NCBI RefSeq assembly: GCF_025869515.1
Contig: NZ_JAOZVR010000010.1
Span: 34,243-98,242 of the forward strand
DNA length: 64,000 nucleotides
Reading direction: 5' to 3'
Source of the DNA: Ferrovibrio sp.
GTDB taxonomy: Bacteria; Pseudomonadota; Alphaproteobacteria; Ferrovibrionales; Ferrovibrionaceae
Part shown: positions 7,455 to 16,108 of the stretch, piece by piece
Layout of the letters: every line of letters starts with the position of its first letter
Numbering within the stretch: the stretch's first letter is position 1
The notes under the pieces: generated by a model
What the model was told of the DNA's origin: nothing
Databases searched by the model: none
The model's input: the letters and a program-made list of their open reading frames with translations, nothing else
Made by a program: the position numbers and the translations under genes

Positions 7455-8306
7455 ATGAAGGCGCTCGATATCGAAACTGTCCAGGCCTTCGTCCTGGTCG
7501 CCGATCTGGCCAGCTTCACCCGCGCGGCCGAGGCGATGGACGCGACGCAGTCTGCCGTGAGTCTCAGGATCAAGCGCCTCGAGGACGAGCTCGGCCGGCG
7601 CCTGTTTGAGCGGACGCCCCGGCGGGTCCGCCTGACCGCCGCCGGCCAGCTCTTCCTCGACCGGGCGCGCCTGCTGATCGCCGCCCATGGCAACGCGCTG
7701 GATGCGTTTGCGATCGAGCGGCGGCGGCTCGTCGTCGGCATCAGCGACCACGCGGTCGGCGCCGAACTGCCGCTGCTGCTGCAGCGCGTGAAGCGCGCCG
7801 AACCCGGCCTCGTGCTGGAGATGCATGTCGGCAGCTCGCGCGACTTGCTCGCCGCCTTCGACGATGGCGCGTTCGATGCCGTGATCGTGCAGGGGCATGA
7901 CGCGGGGCGACGCGGCGGCGAGGTGCTGCTCGCCGAGTCCTTCGGCTGGATGGCCGGGCGCGATTTCGCGCATCGCCCAGGCGATCCGCTGCCGCTCGCC
8001 GCGCAATCGGCGACTTGCGGCATGCGCAGCATGGGCGTGACGGCGCTTGATGCTGCCGGGATTCCCTGGACCGAGGTCTTCGTCGGCGGCGGGGTCGGTA
8101 CCATCGCGGCCGCAGTCTCGGCCGGGCTCGCCGTCGCCGTGCTGGGCCGGCGCGTCGCTCCGCCGGGCGCGATCGATATCGGGCCTGCTCTGGGCCTGCC
8201 GGCACTGCCGCCGCGCGATCTTGTGCTCTATGCGAGCCTCTCGGACCCCGCGGCCCGGCAGTCGCTCAAGACACTTGCCGCGGCCATTCGTTCGACGGCG
8301 GCCTAG
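7455..8306 (+). CDS. LysR family transcriptional regulator
   Basis: A 283-residue DNA-binding regulator. The N-terminal winged helix-turn-helix is textbook (LDIETVQAFVLVADLASFTRAAEAMDAT, then QSAVSLRIKRLEDELG and LFERTPRRVRLTAAG). The rest is the periplasmic-binding-like effector domain. The ATG at 7455 is preferred over a TTG at 7446. It is transcribed away from the tautomerase gene, the likely target. Its stop codon overlaps the stop codon of the convergent EF-G-like gene: the four bases CTAG at 8303-8306 hold both. Confidence 0.93.
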   Translation: MKALDIETVQAFVLVADLASFTRAAEAMDATQSAVSLRIKRLEDELGRRLFERTPRRVRLTAAGQLFLDRARLLIAAHGNALDAFAIERRRLVVGISDHAVGAELPLLLQRVKRAEPGLVLEMHVGSSRDLLAAFDDGAFDAVIVQGHDAGRRGGEVLLAESFGWMAGRDFAHRPGDPLPLAAQSATCGMRSMGVTALDAAGIPWTEVFVGGGVGTIAAAVSAGLAVAVLGRRVAPPGAIDIGPALGLPALPPRDLVLYASLSDPAARQSLKTLAAAIRSTAA

Positions 8307-10354
8307 GCTGCCTGCGCGGCGCGCCGGCGATCCTCCACCACGCGGTCGGCCAGCTTGCCGGCCAGTTCCTGCAGATGGTCGAATTTCGCGCTGAAACCGC
8401 CGACCCCCAGCGTCATCGACCGCAGCTCGACGGCCAGGTCGTGCATTTCGGCCTCGGGCAGGTAGCAGTCGATCTCGTCCCAGCCCGGCCAGTCGGCGCG
8501 CGCGCTGATGCCGAGGATCTGGCCCCGCCGCGACGACACGATGGCATGCACCTTCGCGGTATATTCGGTCGGCACCGTGAAGGTGACGGCCTGGATCGGT
8601 TCCAGCAGCACCGGCGCGCATTTGCTCAGCCCCTCGCTCATCGCCAGTCCGCCGCAGGTGCGGAAGGCCTGGTCGGAGGAATCGACCGAGTGATACTGCC
8701 CGTCGGTCAGCGTCACGCTGACATCCACCACCGGGAAGCCGAGCGGGCCACGGACAAGCGATTCCTGAATCCCTTCATCCACCGCCGGAATGAAGTTTTT
8801 CGGAATCGCGCCGCCGACCACGCGGTTGACGAAGTGGTAACCGGCGCCGCGCGGCTGCGGCGCGATCTCCACCTTGATATCGGCGAACTGGCCATGACCG
8901 CCGGACTGCCGTTTGAAACGGGCATGCTGGTAGGCGCCGTGGCGGATGGTCTCCTTATAGGCCGTCATCGGTGCGCTGCTGTGCACGCCGACATTGAAGC
9001 GGTTCTGCAGCTTGTCGATGCTGAGCTTGAGGTGGATCTCGCCCTGGCCCTTCAGCCGCAGTTCGCCGCCGCCCTGCTCGACGACCAGGCTGGGATCTTC
9101 CTCCTGCAGCTTGTGCAGGGCGGTGGTCAGCTTCACTTCGTCCTTGCGGTCGGCCGGATGCAGCGACACGGCATGCACCGGCGGCGCCGGCACCGGCCAG
9201 TCGGCAATCGGCCGGCCGGCACCATCGCCATTCAGCTGCTGGCCGGTGGCGATCTCGTCCAGGCGGCTCAGGCCGACGATCTCGCCCGGCCCGGCCAGCG
9301 CCGCCTTTTCGGCATGCCCGCCCATGAGGCGATACAGCCCGCCGAGCCGTTTGCCGCCGAGCTGCGCATTCTCGGCAATGCTGCCGCGCCACAGCCGCGC
9401 CAGGCTCAGTTTGCCGGTATGCGCCTGGTACAGCGTCTTGAACACGGTGGCGCCGAGCGCTTCGCTGTCGGCATCGACATCCAGCCGCGTCATCGTCTCG
9501 TCGTGATGCGGCGCCTCGTGGCGCAGCGCCTTCCACAGCCGCAGCACGCCGTTGCCATGCTCGGCCGAACCGAAAAAGACCGGCACGATCAGGTCCTCGG
9601 CCAGGTCCTTGCTCAGCCGGCTGTAGATATCCTGCGGCGCCGGAACGCGGTCTTCCAGCAATTGTTCCAGCAGCGCGTCGTCGAAATCAGCGATGGTTTC
9701 AAGCAACTGTTGCCGTGCCTCGCTCTCGCGCGGCCGCACGCTGTCGGGCATCTCGATCAGGTCGGATGTGGTGTTGTCGCGCCAGCGGTAGGCGCGTTCG
9801 GAAACCAGGTCGACATAGCCGGTGATCGCCGCATCGCCGTCGCGGATCGGCACCTCACGCAGCACCAGCGGCTTGGATGACACCTGCTGCAGGGCGGCCA
9901 GCAGGTCGCGCATGCGGATGCTGGTCTTGTCCAGCTTGTTGACGAACAGCACATGCGGGATGCGGCGTTCGTCCAGGAAGCGCAGCAGCGGCGCCAGCGT
10001 GACGGCGCGCGCCGGATCGGGCTCGGCCACCACGACGGCGATATCGGCCACCATCAGCGCGTTCAGACTCTCCTGCGCCAGCTCCACCGAACCGGGGCAA
10101 TCGAGAAAAATCCAGGGTTCATCGAGAAAGCGGCAATGCGCCAGATTGGGCTCGATGGTCATCTGCCGGCTGCGCGCCTCGGGCGCCGCATCGCCGACCG
10201 ATGTGCCGGCGGCAACCGAGCCCTTGCGCGGGATGGCGCCGGCCACGAACAGCAGGGATTCCAGCAGGGTGGTCTTGCCGGCCGTGTAGGGACCGACGAT
10301 GGCAGCGACCCGCGGTCCGGAAACCCTGGGCGAGGTTTTAGAGGTGTTGGGCAT
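8303..10354 (-). CDS. EF-G-like translation GTPase with altered catalytic motif
   Basis: A 683-residue protein with the complete EF-G layout. The P-loop is GPYTAGKT (residues 21-28), the G4 motif is NKLDK (139-143), and domains II to V follow through a typical YKETIRHGAYQHARFKRQSGGHGQFADIKVE stretch, visible here as KRQSGGHGQFADIK. The G3 motif reads DCPGS (85-89) where canonical EF-G has DTPGH; the histidine needed for fast GTP hydrolysis is replaced by serine. This places it in the EF-G-like paralogue group rather than with housekeeping FusA. AGAGGAG before 10354 sets the start. Its role in translation is unknown. Confidence 0.88.
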   Translation of the reverse strand: MPNTSKTSPRVSGPRVAAIVGPYTAGKTTLLESLLFVAGAIPRKGSVAAGTSVGDAAPEARSRQMTIEPNLAHCRFLDEPWIFLDCPGSVELAQESLNALMVADIAVVVAEPDPARAVTLAPLLRFLDERRIPHVLFVNKLDKTSIRMRDLLAALQQVSSKPLVLREVPIRDGDAAITGYVDLVSERAYRWRDNTTSDLIEMPDSVRPRESEARQQLLETIADFDDALLEQLLEDRVPAPQDIYSRLSKDLAEDLIVPVFFGSAEHGNGVLRLWKALRHEAPHHDETMTRLDVDADSEALGATVFKTLYQAHTGKLSLARLWRGSIAENAQLGGKRLGGLYRLMGGHAEKAALAGPGEIVGLSRLDEIATGQQLNGDGAGRPIADWPVPAPPVHAVSLHPADRKDEVKLTTALHKLQEEDPSLVVEQGGGELRLKGQGEIHLKLSIDKLQNRFNVGVHSSAPMTAYKETIRHGAYQHARFKRQSGGHGQFADIKVEIAPQPRGAGYHFVNRVVGGAIPKNFIPAVDEGIQESLVRGPLGFPVVDVSVTLTDGQYHSVDSSDQAFRTCGGLAMSEGLSKCAPVLLEPIQAVTFTVPTEYTAKVHAIVSSRRGQILGISARADWPGWDEIDCYLPEAEMHDLAVELRSMTLGVGGFSAKFDHLQELAGKLADRVVEDRRRAAQAA

Positions 10355-10597
10355 GGTCGGTCTCCTCTGTTGCGGCACGGGAATGCAGCAAGCCTGGCGG
10401 CGGATGGGACCGGTTCTGCTGCCGGTCTCAGACGGACGGAACAGCGTTTAACCCTGCCGGTAAGATTCCACAGAACCCGGCCCGGCGATAGCGGATTCGC
10501 GGCGGGCTGTGCCGGTGGTCTTGTTATTTTAGGAATCGCTAATACATGTGTGGAAACGGCGAGCGGCTGGCCCATGGCCCGCAGCGAAGGAGTTATC

Positions 10598-11044
10598 ATG
10601 ACCGATCAGGTTCTTATCCCCTGCCCGCACTGCGCCACGGTGAACCGGCTGGTGCCGGAACGGCGCGCCGACGGCGGCAAATGCGGCAAATGCGGCCAGC
10701 CGCTGTTCAGCGGCCGGCCGGTGACGCTCACGGCGGCGAATTTCGAGCGCCATGCCGGGGCGGCCGATCTGCCGCTGCTGGTGGATTTCTGGGCCGCCTG
10801 GTGTGGTCCCTGCCGCATGATGGCGCCGGTGATCGACCAGGCCGCGGCGGCTTTCGAACCGCATGTCAGGGTCGGCAAGCTCGACACCGAAGCGGAGCAG
10901 GGGCTGGCGGCGCGCTTCCAGATCCGCTCGATCCCGACGCTGGCGCTGTTCCGCGGCGGACGGGAAATCGCCCGCATCGCCGGGGCCATGCCGCTGCCGC
11001 AGCTGCAGCGCTGGGTCGAACAGAGTCTGGCACCGCGCCCGTAA
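10598..11044 (+). CDS. trxC: Thioredoxin 2 (zinc-ribbon thioredoxin)
   Basis: A 148-residue cytosolic disulfide reductase. An N-terminal zinc ribbon (C9-x2-C12 and C29-x2-C32) precedes a thioredoxin fold with the active site WCGPC at residues 68-72 and the cis-proline in RSIPTLALF. That combination defines TrxC rather than TrxA. AAGGAG at 10587-10592 marks the start at 10598 over a longer reading. It is divergent from the EF-G-like gene, with a 243-base gap that should contain both promoters. The zinc ribbon is linked to oxidative-stress function in the enterobacterial homologue. Confidence 0.93.
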   Translation: MTDQVLIPCPHCATVNRLVPERRADGGKCGKCGQPLFSGRPVTLTAANFERHAGAADLPLLVDFWAAWCGPCRMMAPVIDQAAAAFEPHVRVGKLDTEAEQGLAARFQIRSIPTLALFRGGREIARIAGAMPLPQLQRWVEQSLAPRP

Positions 11045-11083
11045 GGCGCTGTCGAGTCGCAAGGAATCTGTGTTTCGCGCCCC

Positions 11084-11106
11084 GGTTTCATACTAAAGTC
11101 GAAACC
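11084..11106. promoter_or_regulatory. Inverted repeat GGTTTC-N11-GAAACC upstream of the purine permease
   Basis: A perfect 6-base dyad with an 11-base AT-rich spacer lies 65 bases before the permease start; the spacer overlaps CATACT, a plausible -10 element. A short hairpin (CGTGCC at 11125-11130, GGCACG at 11135-11140) follows in the leader. This arrangement fits an operator over a promoter; the regulator is unknown. It does not resemble a purine riboswitch. Confidence 0.4.
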
Positions 11107-11170
11107 ATGATTCGGTGGTGAGGTCGTGCCGGGGGGCACGCACTGCCGTGCATTGCGGGGAGCAACATCC

Positions 11171-12460
11171 ATGCTTGAGCGCTATTTCAAACTGTCCGAA
11201 CACGGCACCACCGTGAAGGTCGAGCTGCTTGCCGGCCTCACCACCTTCCTCACCATGGCCTACATCATCTTCGTCAACCCGATGATCATGTCCAAGGCCG
11301 GGGTGGACCAGGGCGCGGCCTTCGTCGCCACCTGCGTGGGCGCCGCCTTCGCCAGCGCCCTGATGGGCCTGTGGGCCAAGTATCCGGTCGCGCTCGCGCC
11401 GGGCATGGGCCTCAATGCCTATTTCTCCTATGGCGTGGTGCTCGGCATGGGCCACACCTGGCAGGTGGCGCTCGGCGCCGTCTTCCTGTCCGGCGTGCTG
11501 TTCCTGATCATCAGCGTGCTGCCGATCCGGGAAAAGATCGTCAACGCCATTCCGATGTCGCAGAAGATGGCGATCGGTGCCGGCATCGGCCTGTTCCTCG
11601 CCATCATCGCGCTGGAAAATGCCGGCATCGTGGTGGCGCATCCGGCCACCATCGTCACGCTCGGCAAGATCGGCGCGCCCACCGCGCTGCTGGCCTGCCT
11701 CGGCTTCGTGCTGATCATCGCGCTGGACTACCGCAAGATTCCGGGCGCCATCATGATCGCCATTCTGGCGATCACCGTGGTCGGCATCGGCATGGGCCTG
11801 TCGAAGTTCAACGGCATCGTCTCGGCACCGCCGAGTCTGGCGCCCACCTTCCTGCAGATGGATATCATGGGCGCGCTGTCGGTCGGCCTGGTCTCCATCG
11901 TCTTCGCCTTCTTCATGGTCGATCTGTTCGACAATACCGGCACGCTGATCTCGATTGCGCCGCGTGCCGGCATGATGGACAGCCACGGCCGGCTCAAGCG
12001 CATCGGCCCGGCCTTCATCTCGGATTCGATCGCCTGCATGGTCGGCGCCGCGCTCGGCACCTCCACCGTCACCAGCTACATCGAATCCGCCGCCGGCATC
12101 CGCGCCGGCGGCCGCACCGGCCTGACCGCCGTGGTGGTGGCCGTGCTGTTCCTGGTCTCGGTCTTCCTGGCGCCGCTGGCCACCAGCATCCCGGGCTTCG
12201 CCACCGCGCCGGCGCTGTTCTTCGTCGCCTGCGTGATGGCCGGCAGCATCGTGAAGATCGACTGGGAAGACGTCACCGAATATGCCCCGGCCGTCGTCAC
12301 CATGATCGCCATGCCGCTGACCTTCTCGATCGCCACCGGCATCGCGCTCGGCTTCATCGCCTATGTGGTGGCCAAGCTGCTGTCGGGCCGCGTCAAGGAC
12401 GTGCATCCGATCATGGGTGTGCTGGCGATCCTGTTCGTGATCAAGCTGGCGGTCACGTAA
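11171..12460 (+). CDS. Purine (guanine/hypoxanthine/adenine) permease, NCS2 AzgA type
   Basis: A 429-residue inner-membrane proton symporter for purine bases. The start LERYFKLSEHGTTVKVELLAGLTTFLTMAYIIFVNP is diagnostic of the AzgA-like branch; in the middle, DLFDNTGTLISIA and TSTVTSYIESAAGI are the family's conserved substrate-site segments. About 12-14 hydrophobic helices are present. The ATG at 11171 has GGGGAG eight bases upstream; a longer in-frame start is not needed. A terminator closes the gene at 12484. Specificity among purines cannot be read from sequence. Confidence 0.92.
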   Translation: MLERYFKLSEHGTTVKVELLAGLTTFLTMAYIIFVNPMIMSKAGVDQGAAFVATCVGAAFASALMGLWAKYPVALAPGMGLNAYFSYGVVLGMGHTWQVALGAVFLSGVLFLIISVLPIREKIVNAIPMSQKMAIGAGIGLFLAIIALENAGIVVAHPATIVTLGKIGAPTALLACLGFVLIIALDYRKIPGAIMIAILAITVVGIGMGLSKFNGIVSAPPSLAPTFLQMDIMGALSVGLVSIVFAFFMVDLFDNTGTLISIAPRAGMMDSHGRLKRIGPAFISDSIACMVGAALGTSTVTSYIESAAGIRAGGRTGLTAVVVAVLFLVSVFLAPLATSIPGFATAPALFFVACVMAGSIVKIDWEDVTEYAPAVVTMIAMPLTFSIATGIALGFIAYVVAKLLSGRVKDVHPIMGVLAILFVIKLAVT

Positions 12461-12483
12461 TCCGGCAGCCAGCCGGCAACCGG

Positions 12484-12512
12484 CGGGCGGCGGGGCAACC
12501 TGCCGCCCGTTT
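12484..12512 (+). terminator. Probable Rho-independent terminator after the purine permease
   Basis: An 11-base-pair GC stem with one G-T pair (12484-12494 with 12499-12509) closes a GCAA tetraloop and is followed by TTTGCATTT. Confidence 0.6.
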
Positions 12513-12516
12513 GCAT

Positions 12517-12792
12517 TTATGCCAGCAGGTCGGCGCTTTCCGGATGGCGCCGCAGCCAGGCGGCAGCATAGCTGCACAGCGGCACCAGCTTTTCATTCTG
12601 CGTGCGCGCCAGTTCGACGATGCCCTGCATCAGCCGCCCGGCGGCGCCGCTGCCGCGCAAGGCAACCGGCGCCTCGACATGCAGGATGGACACGATGCCA
12701 TCTTTACGGCGGTAGCGCGCGAACACGGTCTGGCCTGCGACGGGCAGTTCATACTGGCTGCGTTCGATATTGTCAGTGACGATCTCGCTCAT
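12517..12792 (-). CDS. Small GNAT-like N-acetyltransferase (YidJ/Gtn type)
   Basis: A 91-residue protein of the short acetyltransferase family that consists only of the acetyl-CoA-binding half of a GNAT fold. The motif VALRGSGAAGRLMQGIVELARTQNEKLVPLCSYAAAWLRRHPE is characteristic (R-G-x-G-x-A/G-x-x-L for the pyrophosphate loop and the PLCSYAxxWxxxHPE ending). The acceptor is unknown for most members. It converges on the purine permease terminator and starts 56 bases before the end of the DMT exporter gene upstream, so it may be its operon partner. Confidence 0.88.
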   Translation of the reverse strand: MSEIVTDNIERSQYELPVAGQTVFARYRRKDGIVSILHVEAPVALRGSGAAGRLMQGIVELARTQNEKLVPLCSYAAAWLRRHPESADLLA

Positions 12793-12847
12793 GCCCCTAA
12801 TCTGGGAAAGACGGGCGCGCCGGGCAAGCCCTTATTTTCGCTCACGC

Positions 12848-13759
12848 TTACTTGCGCACGGCCAGGCCGAGCAGGATGCCGCCGACCAGCACGATCACGC
12901 CGATGATTTCGCTGCGCGACGGCTTTTCGCGGAACACCAGATAGGACATCAGGAAAGTGAAGACCATTTCGGTCATGCCCAGCATGCGCACATAGGCCGC
13001 CACCTGCAGCGCCATGGCGGTGAACCAGCCGGCCGAACCCGCTGCCGAAGCCATGCCCACCACCAGGCCGGGTCGCCAGGCCTGCACCACGCGCTTCAGC
13101 TCGCCCGGCTCGCGCCAGAGCAGATAGGCCAGCATGAGCCCGATCTGAAGCACGATGGCATGCACAAGGGTCGTCGCTGCGGCCAGCGGCAGGAACGCTT
13201 CGTTGAGCGACAGCGAGGCGGCGCGGAAGCCGATGGCCGAGACGGCGAACAGCGCGCCCGAGCCGATGCCGATCAGCGCCGACTTTTCCATCCAGCCGAA
13301 CAGGAAGGCGCGGATGGCGTTGTCGCTGCCCTTCAGCGAGATCAGCAGCACGCCGATGGTGCCGATCACGATGGCGGCGACGCCATAGAGACTCACCGGC
13401 TCGGCCAGGATCAGCATGCCGAAGGCGGCGGCCTGCAGCGCCTCGGTCTTGGAATAGGCGGTCGCCACGACGAAATTGCGCATCGACAGCGCGAGAATCA
13501 GCAGATTGGTGGCGAGGATCTGCGCCACGCCGCCCAGCGCGGTCCAGGCGTAAAACTCCAGATGTGTGCCGGGCAGTGGTTTGCCGGTGAAATACAGGCA
13601 GGCGGCGAGATAGACGATGGCGAGCGGCAGGCCATAGGCAAAGCGCACGAAGCTGGCGCCGTTGGTGCTGAGCCGGCCCTTCAGCTGTTTCTGCAGGCCG
13701 GTGCGCACGGTCTGGCAGGCGGCAGCCCAGATGGTGATCGGTATCCATGCCCATTCCAT
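12848..13759 (-). CDS. DMT-superfamily (EamA) transporter
   Basis: A 303-residue integral membrane protein with about ten hydrophobic segments arranged as two EamA repeats, the usual size. The second repeat ends with MVFTFLMSYLVFREKPSRSEIIGVIVLVGGILLGL, a standard EamA closing motif. Such proteins export metabolites; the substrate is not predictable. The ATG at 13759 begins directly with the first membrane segment. It is read in the same direction as the ECF sigma group but a terminator at 13797-13839 separates them. Confidence 0.88.
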   Translation of the reverse strand: MEWAWIPITIWAAACQTVRTGLQKQLKGRLSTNGASFVRFAYGLPLAIVYLAACLYFTGKPLPGTHLEFYAWTALGGVAQILATNLLILALSMRNFVVATAYSKTEALQAAAFGMLILAEPVSLYGVAAIVIGTIGVLLISLKGSDNAIRAFLFGWMEKSALIGIGSGALFAVSAIGFRAASLSLNEAFLPLAAATTLVHAIVLQIGLMLAYLLWREPGELKRVVQAWRPGLVVGMASAAGSAGWFTAMALQVAAYVRMLGMTEMVFTFLMSYLVFREKPSRSEIIGVIVLVGGILLGLAVRK

Positions 13760-13796
13760 GCAGCATGGCCTAACCGGTCATCGCCAGGCGGGCAAA

Positions 13797-13839
13797 TGAA
13801 AAGCGCTCCGGCGCCCCTTGAGGGGAATTCGCCGAAGCG
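13797..13839 (-). terminator. Rho-independent terminator of the ECF42 group
   Basis: Read leftward, a long imperfect stem (CGCTTCGGCG ... CGCCGGAGCG with an inner CCCC/GGGG pair) runs into CTTTTC. It lies between the SRPBCC gene and the DMT transporter. Confidence 0.65.
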
Positions 13840-13869
13840 TCTCTGCGTAGCCCGAGTCCGGGTCTTCGT

Positions 13870-14379
13870 TTACCTGCCGCCGGCCTTCAGCCGCGCGACC
13901 ACCTCGATCAGCTGGTCGGCGACCTGGCCCCAGCCTTCGTGGAAGCCCATCTGTTCATGGGCCTGCATGTCCTCGTCCGACCAGTGCAGTGCCCGGGCGG
14001 TGTAGCGCGTCCTGCCGTTGCCCAAGTCATCGAAGGTGGTGATCGCCACCATGAAGGCCTTTTCGCTCGGCTGCCAGCCCGGCCGGAAGGCATCGGTCGA
14101 GACGATGCGCTGGTTCGGCACCACTTCGAGGAAGACGCCGTCGAGCGGATATTCCGGGCTGCCCCCCTCTGCTGTGGCGGGGTCTTTCATCACAGCCTGG
14201 AAACGGCCGCCGGCGCGGAAGTCGATCTCGATGGCGGTGGTGGTCAGCGGCCTGGGCGCGAACCATTCGGTCAGATGCTCGGTCCAGGCCCGGTAGACCA
14301 GGGCGGGCGGCGCATCGATGTCGCGGGTCAGCGACAGTTCGCGGGACGGCGTCTGGGTTTTGTTGCTCATGGCGTTCAT
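13870..14379 (-). CDS. SRPBCC family protein (AHSA1-like)
   Basis: A 169-residue START/Bet v 1-fold protein of the Aha1 C-terminal-like family. The opening SLTRDIDAPPALVYRAWTEHLTEWFAP and the closing MGFHEGWGQVADQLIEVVA are family signatures. These proteins bind hydrophobic ligands in a central pocket. The ATG at 14379 has AAAGGA eight bases upstream. It is the third gene of the DGPF protein / sigma factor set and presumably shares its regulation; such proteins often accompany ECF42 systems. Confidence 0.88.
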   Translation of the reverse strand: MNAMSNKTQTPSRELSLTRDIDAPPALVYRAWTEHLTEWFAPRPLTTTAIEIDFRAGGRFQAVMKDPATAEGGSPEYPLDGVFLEVVPNQRIVSTDAFRPGWQPSEKAFMVAITTFDDLGNGRTRYTARALHWSDEDMQAHEQMGFHEGWGQVADQLIEVVARLKAGGR

Positions 14380-14468
14380 CCTGTTGGTCCTTTCGGGGGT
14401 TGATACCGCAAGGACGGTGACGGGACGGGCGATCCGACAGCGCGCCGGAAATTTTTCCGGACATTCTT

Positions 14469-15719
14469 TCAGGCGATTTTCTGGCCCAGGCGATCCAGAT
14501 GCTGGCGGATATGGGCGGCCTCGGCCGGGGTGCGTGCCAGGGCAATCGCCCGGTCGAAGGCGATGCGGGCTTCCTCGTCGCGGCCGAGTTCCTGCAGCAG
14601 GGCGCCCTGCACGCCGTAGAAATAGAAGTAGTTGGCGAGCGCCGGGGCCAGCGGCGCGATCATCTCCAGGGCCGCCTCGGGCCCGGAGGCTTTCAGCACC
14701 GCCACCGCGCGGTTCAGCGTGATCACGGGCGAAGGCTGTATCTTCTCCAGCGTCGCATACAGCCGCTCGATCTGTACCCAGTCGGTGTCTGCCGCCTTGG
14801 CTGCCTGCGCATGCAAGGCCGCGATGGCAGCCTGCACCAGCATCGGCCCCGGCTTCGCGTGACGCATTGCCTTGTCGAGCAGGGCAAGGCCTTCGGTGAT
14901 CATGCCGATATCCCAGCGGCCGCGGTCCTGGTCTTCCAGCAGTACGATCTGGCCCTCGCCATCCAGCCGCGTGTCGGCGCGGGCATGCTGCAGCAGCATC
15001 AGGGCCGTCAGTCCCATGATCTCGGTTTCGGAGGGGAACAGCCGCAGCAGCAGGCGGGAAAGCCGGATGGCTTCGTCGCAGAGCGGCTTGCGGATATGCG
15101 CCTCGCCGCCGCTGGCCGAATACCCCTCATTGAACAGCAGGTAGAGCATGGCGGCCACCACACCCAGCCGCCCGGCGCGTTCCACCGCACCCGGCGTGGC
15201 GAATTCCGTGCCGGCCTCGGCAATGCGCCGCTTGGCGCGGGTGATGCGCTGTTCCATGGCGCTCTCGCTGACCAGGAAGGCGCTGGCGATCTCTGCCACG
15301 GTCAGTCCCGATACGATGCGCAAGGCCAGCGCGATCTGCTGTGTATTCGGCAAATCCGGATGGCAGCAGATGAACAGGAGGCGCAGGATATCGTCGCGAT
15401 ACTGCGCGCCATCCAGCCGTTCGGCCATGTCGTCCTGCACATCCTCGCCGTCGGTGAGGATGTCTTCCTCGGGCAGCGCCACATGCTTCCGGCTGCGCCG
15501 CCCCTCATCGACGCCGGAATTGCGCCCGACGAAAATCAGCCAGGCGGCCGCATCGCGCGGCGGGCCTTTTTCCGGCCAGCTCTGCAGGGCGCGCAGGCAG
15601 GCTTCCTGGAAAGCTTCCTCGGCGCGGTCGAGATCGCCGCGGAAAAAGCGCAGCAAGGCCGCCACCGCCTGCGGGCGGGCGGATTTGAGCGCCGTATCGA
15701 TCCAGGTCAGGTCGGTCAC
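14469..15719 (-). CDS. ECF42-type RNA polymerase sigma factor
   Basis: A 416-residue sigma factor, far longer than ordinary ECF factors of about 190 residues. Region 2 is seen as AEEAFQEACLRALQSWP and region 4 as SGLTVAEIASAFLVSESAMEQRITRAKRRI. From about residue 190 an extra TPR-like C-terminal domain follows (LYLLFNEGYSASGG, then DRAIALARTPAEAAHIRQHLDRL), the mark of ECF42. No anti-sigma factor is encoded nearby; in this group the C-terminal domain is thought to regulate the factor. The start overlaps the stop of the upstream DGPF gene by four bases. Confidence 0.92.
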   Translation of the reverse strand: MTDLTWIDTALKSARPQAVAALLRFFRGDLDRAEEAFQEACLRALQSWPEKGPPRDAAAWLIFVGRNSGVDEGRRSRKHVALPEEDILTDGEDVQDDMAERLDGAQYRDDILRLLFICCHPDLPNTQQIALALRIVSGLTVAEIASAFLVSESAMEQRITRAKRRIAEAGTEFATPGAVERAGRLGVVAAMLYLLFNEGYSASGGEAHIRKPLCDEAIRLSRLLLRLFPSETEIMGLTALMLLQHARADTRLDGEGQIVLLEDQDRGRWDIGMITEGLALLDKAMRHAKPGPMLVQAAIAALHAQAAKAADTDWVQIERLYATLEKIQPSPVITLNRAVAVLKASGPEAALEMIAPLAPALANYFYFYGVQGALLQELGRDEEARIAFDRAIALARTPAEAAHIRQHLDRLGQKIA

Positions 15720-16108
15720 GAAATCATGGTCTCCCGTTGCACGGTATCGGGGATGAAGGCACGCAGCGGCCGGATTTCAAAAGCACCGCTGCCGCCATCG
15801 CCGTCGCGGCCAGCCATGCCGCGCGCAACCTCGATGGCGTCCTCCAGCGAGGCGACGTCGATCACATACAAACCGAGCAGCTGTTCCTTGGTTTCGGCGA
15901 ACGGCCCGTCCATCACCACGGGTTCGGCGCCATAGCGCACAGTGGTGGCGGCTGTGGTGTTCATCAGTCGCAGCACCGGGCCGAGCCGGCCCTGTTCGGC
16001 CAGCTTGTCGGTGACGACGCGGCGCCTGGCGATCACGGCGTCGTCCTTGGCTTTGGGCCAGGCTTCGACGGCGGCTTCGTCGTTGTAGCAGAGAATGGCA
16101 TACAGCAT
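15716..16108 (-). CDS. YCII-related DGPF-domain protein
   Basis: A 130-residue protein of the YCII/DGPF family. The defining motif is VVMDGPFAETKEQLLGLYVIDV, followed by EDAIEVARGM and a family-type ending FEIRPL. The family fold is a ferredoxin-like dimer; no enzymatic function is established for the DGPF branch. These genes are the hallmark partner and target of ECF42 sigma factors, and here it is coupled to one by an ATGA overlap. The ATG at 16108 begins at the conserved MLYAILCYNDE. Confidence 0.92.
   Translation of the reverse strand: MLYAILCYNDEAAVEAWPKAKDDAVIARRRVVTDKLAEQGRLGPVLRLMNTTAATTVRYGAEPVVMDGPFAETKEQLLGLYVIDVASLEDAIEVARGMAGRDGDGGSGAFEIRPLRAFIPDTVQRETMIS

Noticed and set aside
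11045..11170. Purine riboswitch before the permease
   Set aside because: The conserved aptamer core is absent; only a dyad and a small hairpin are present.
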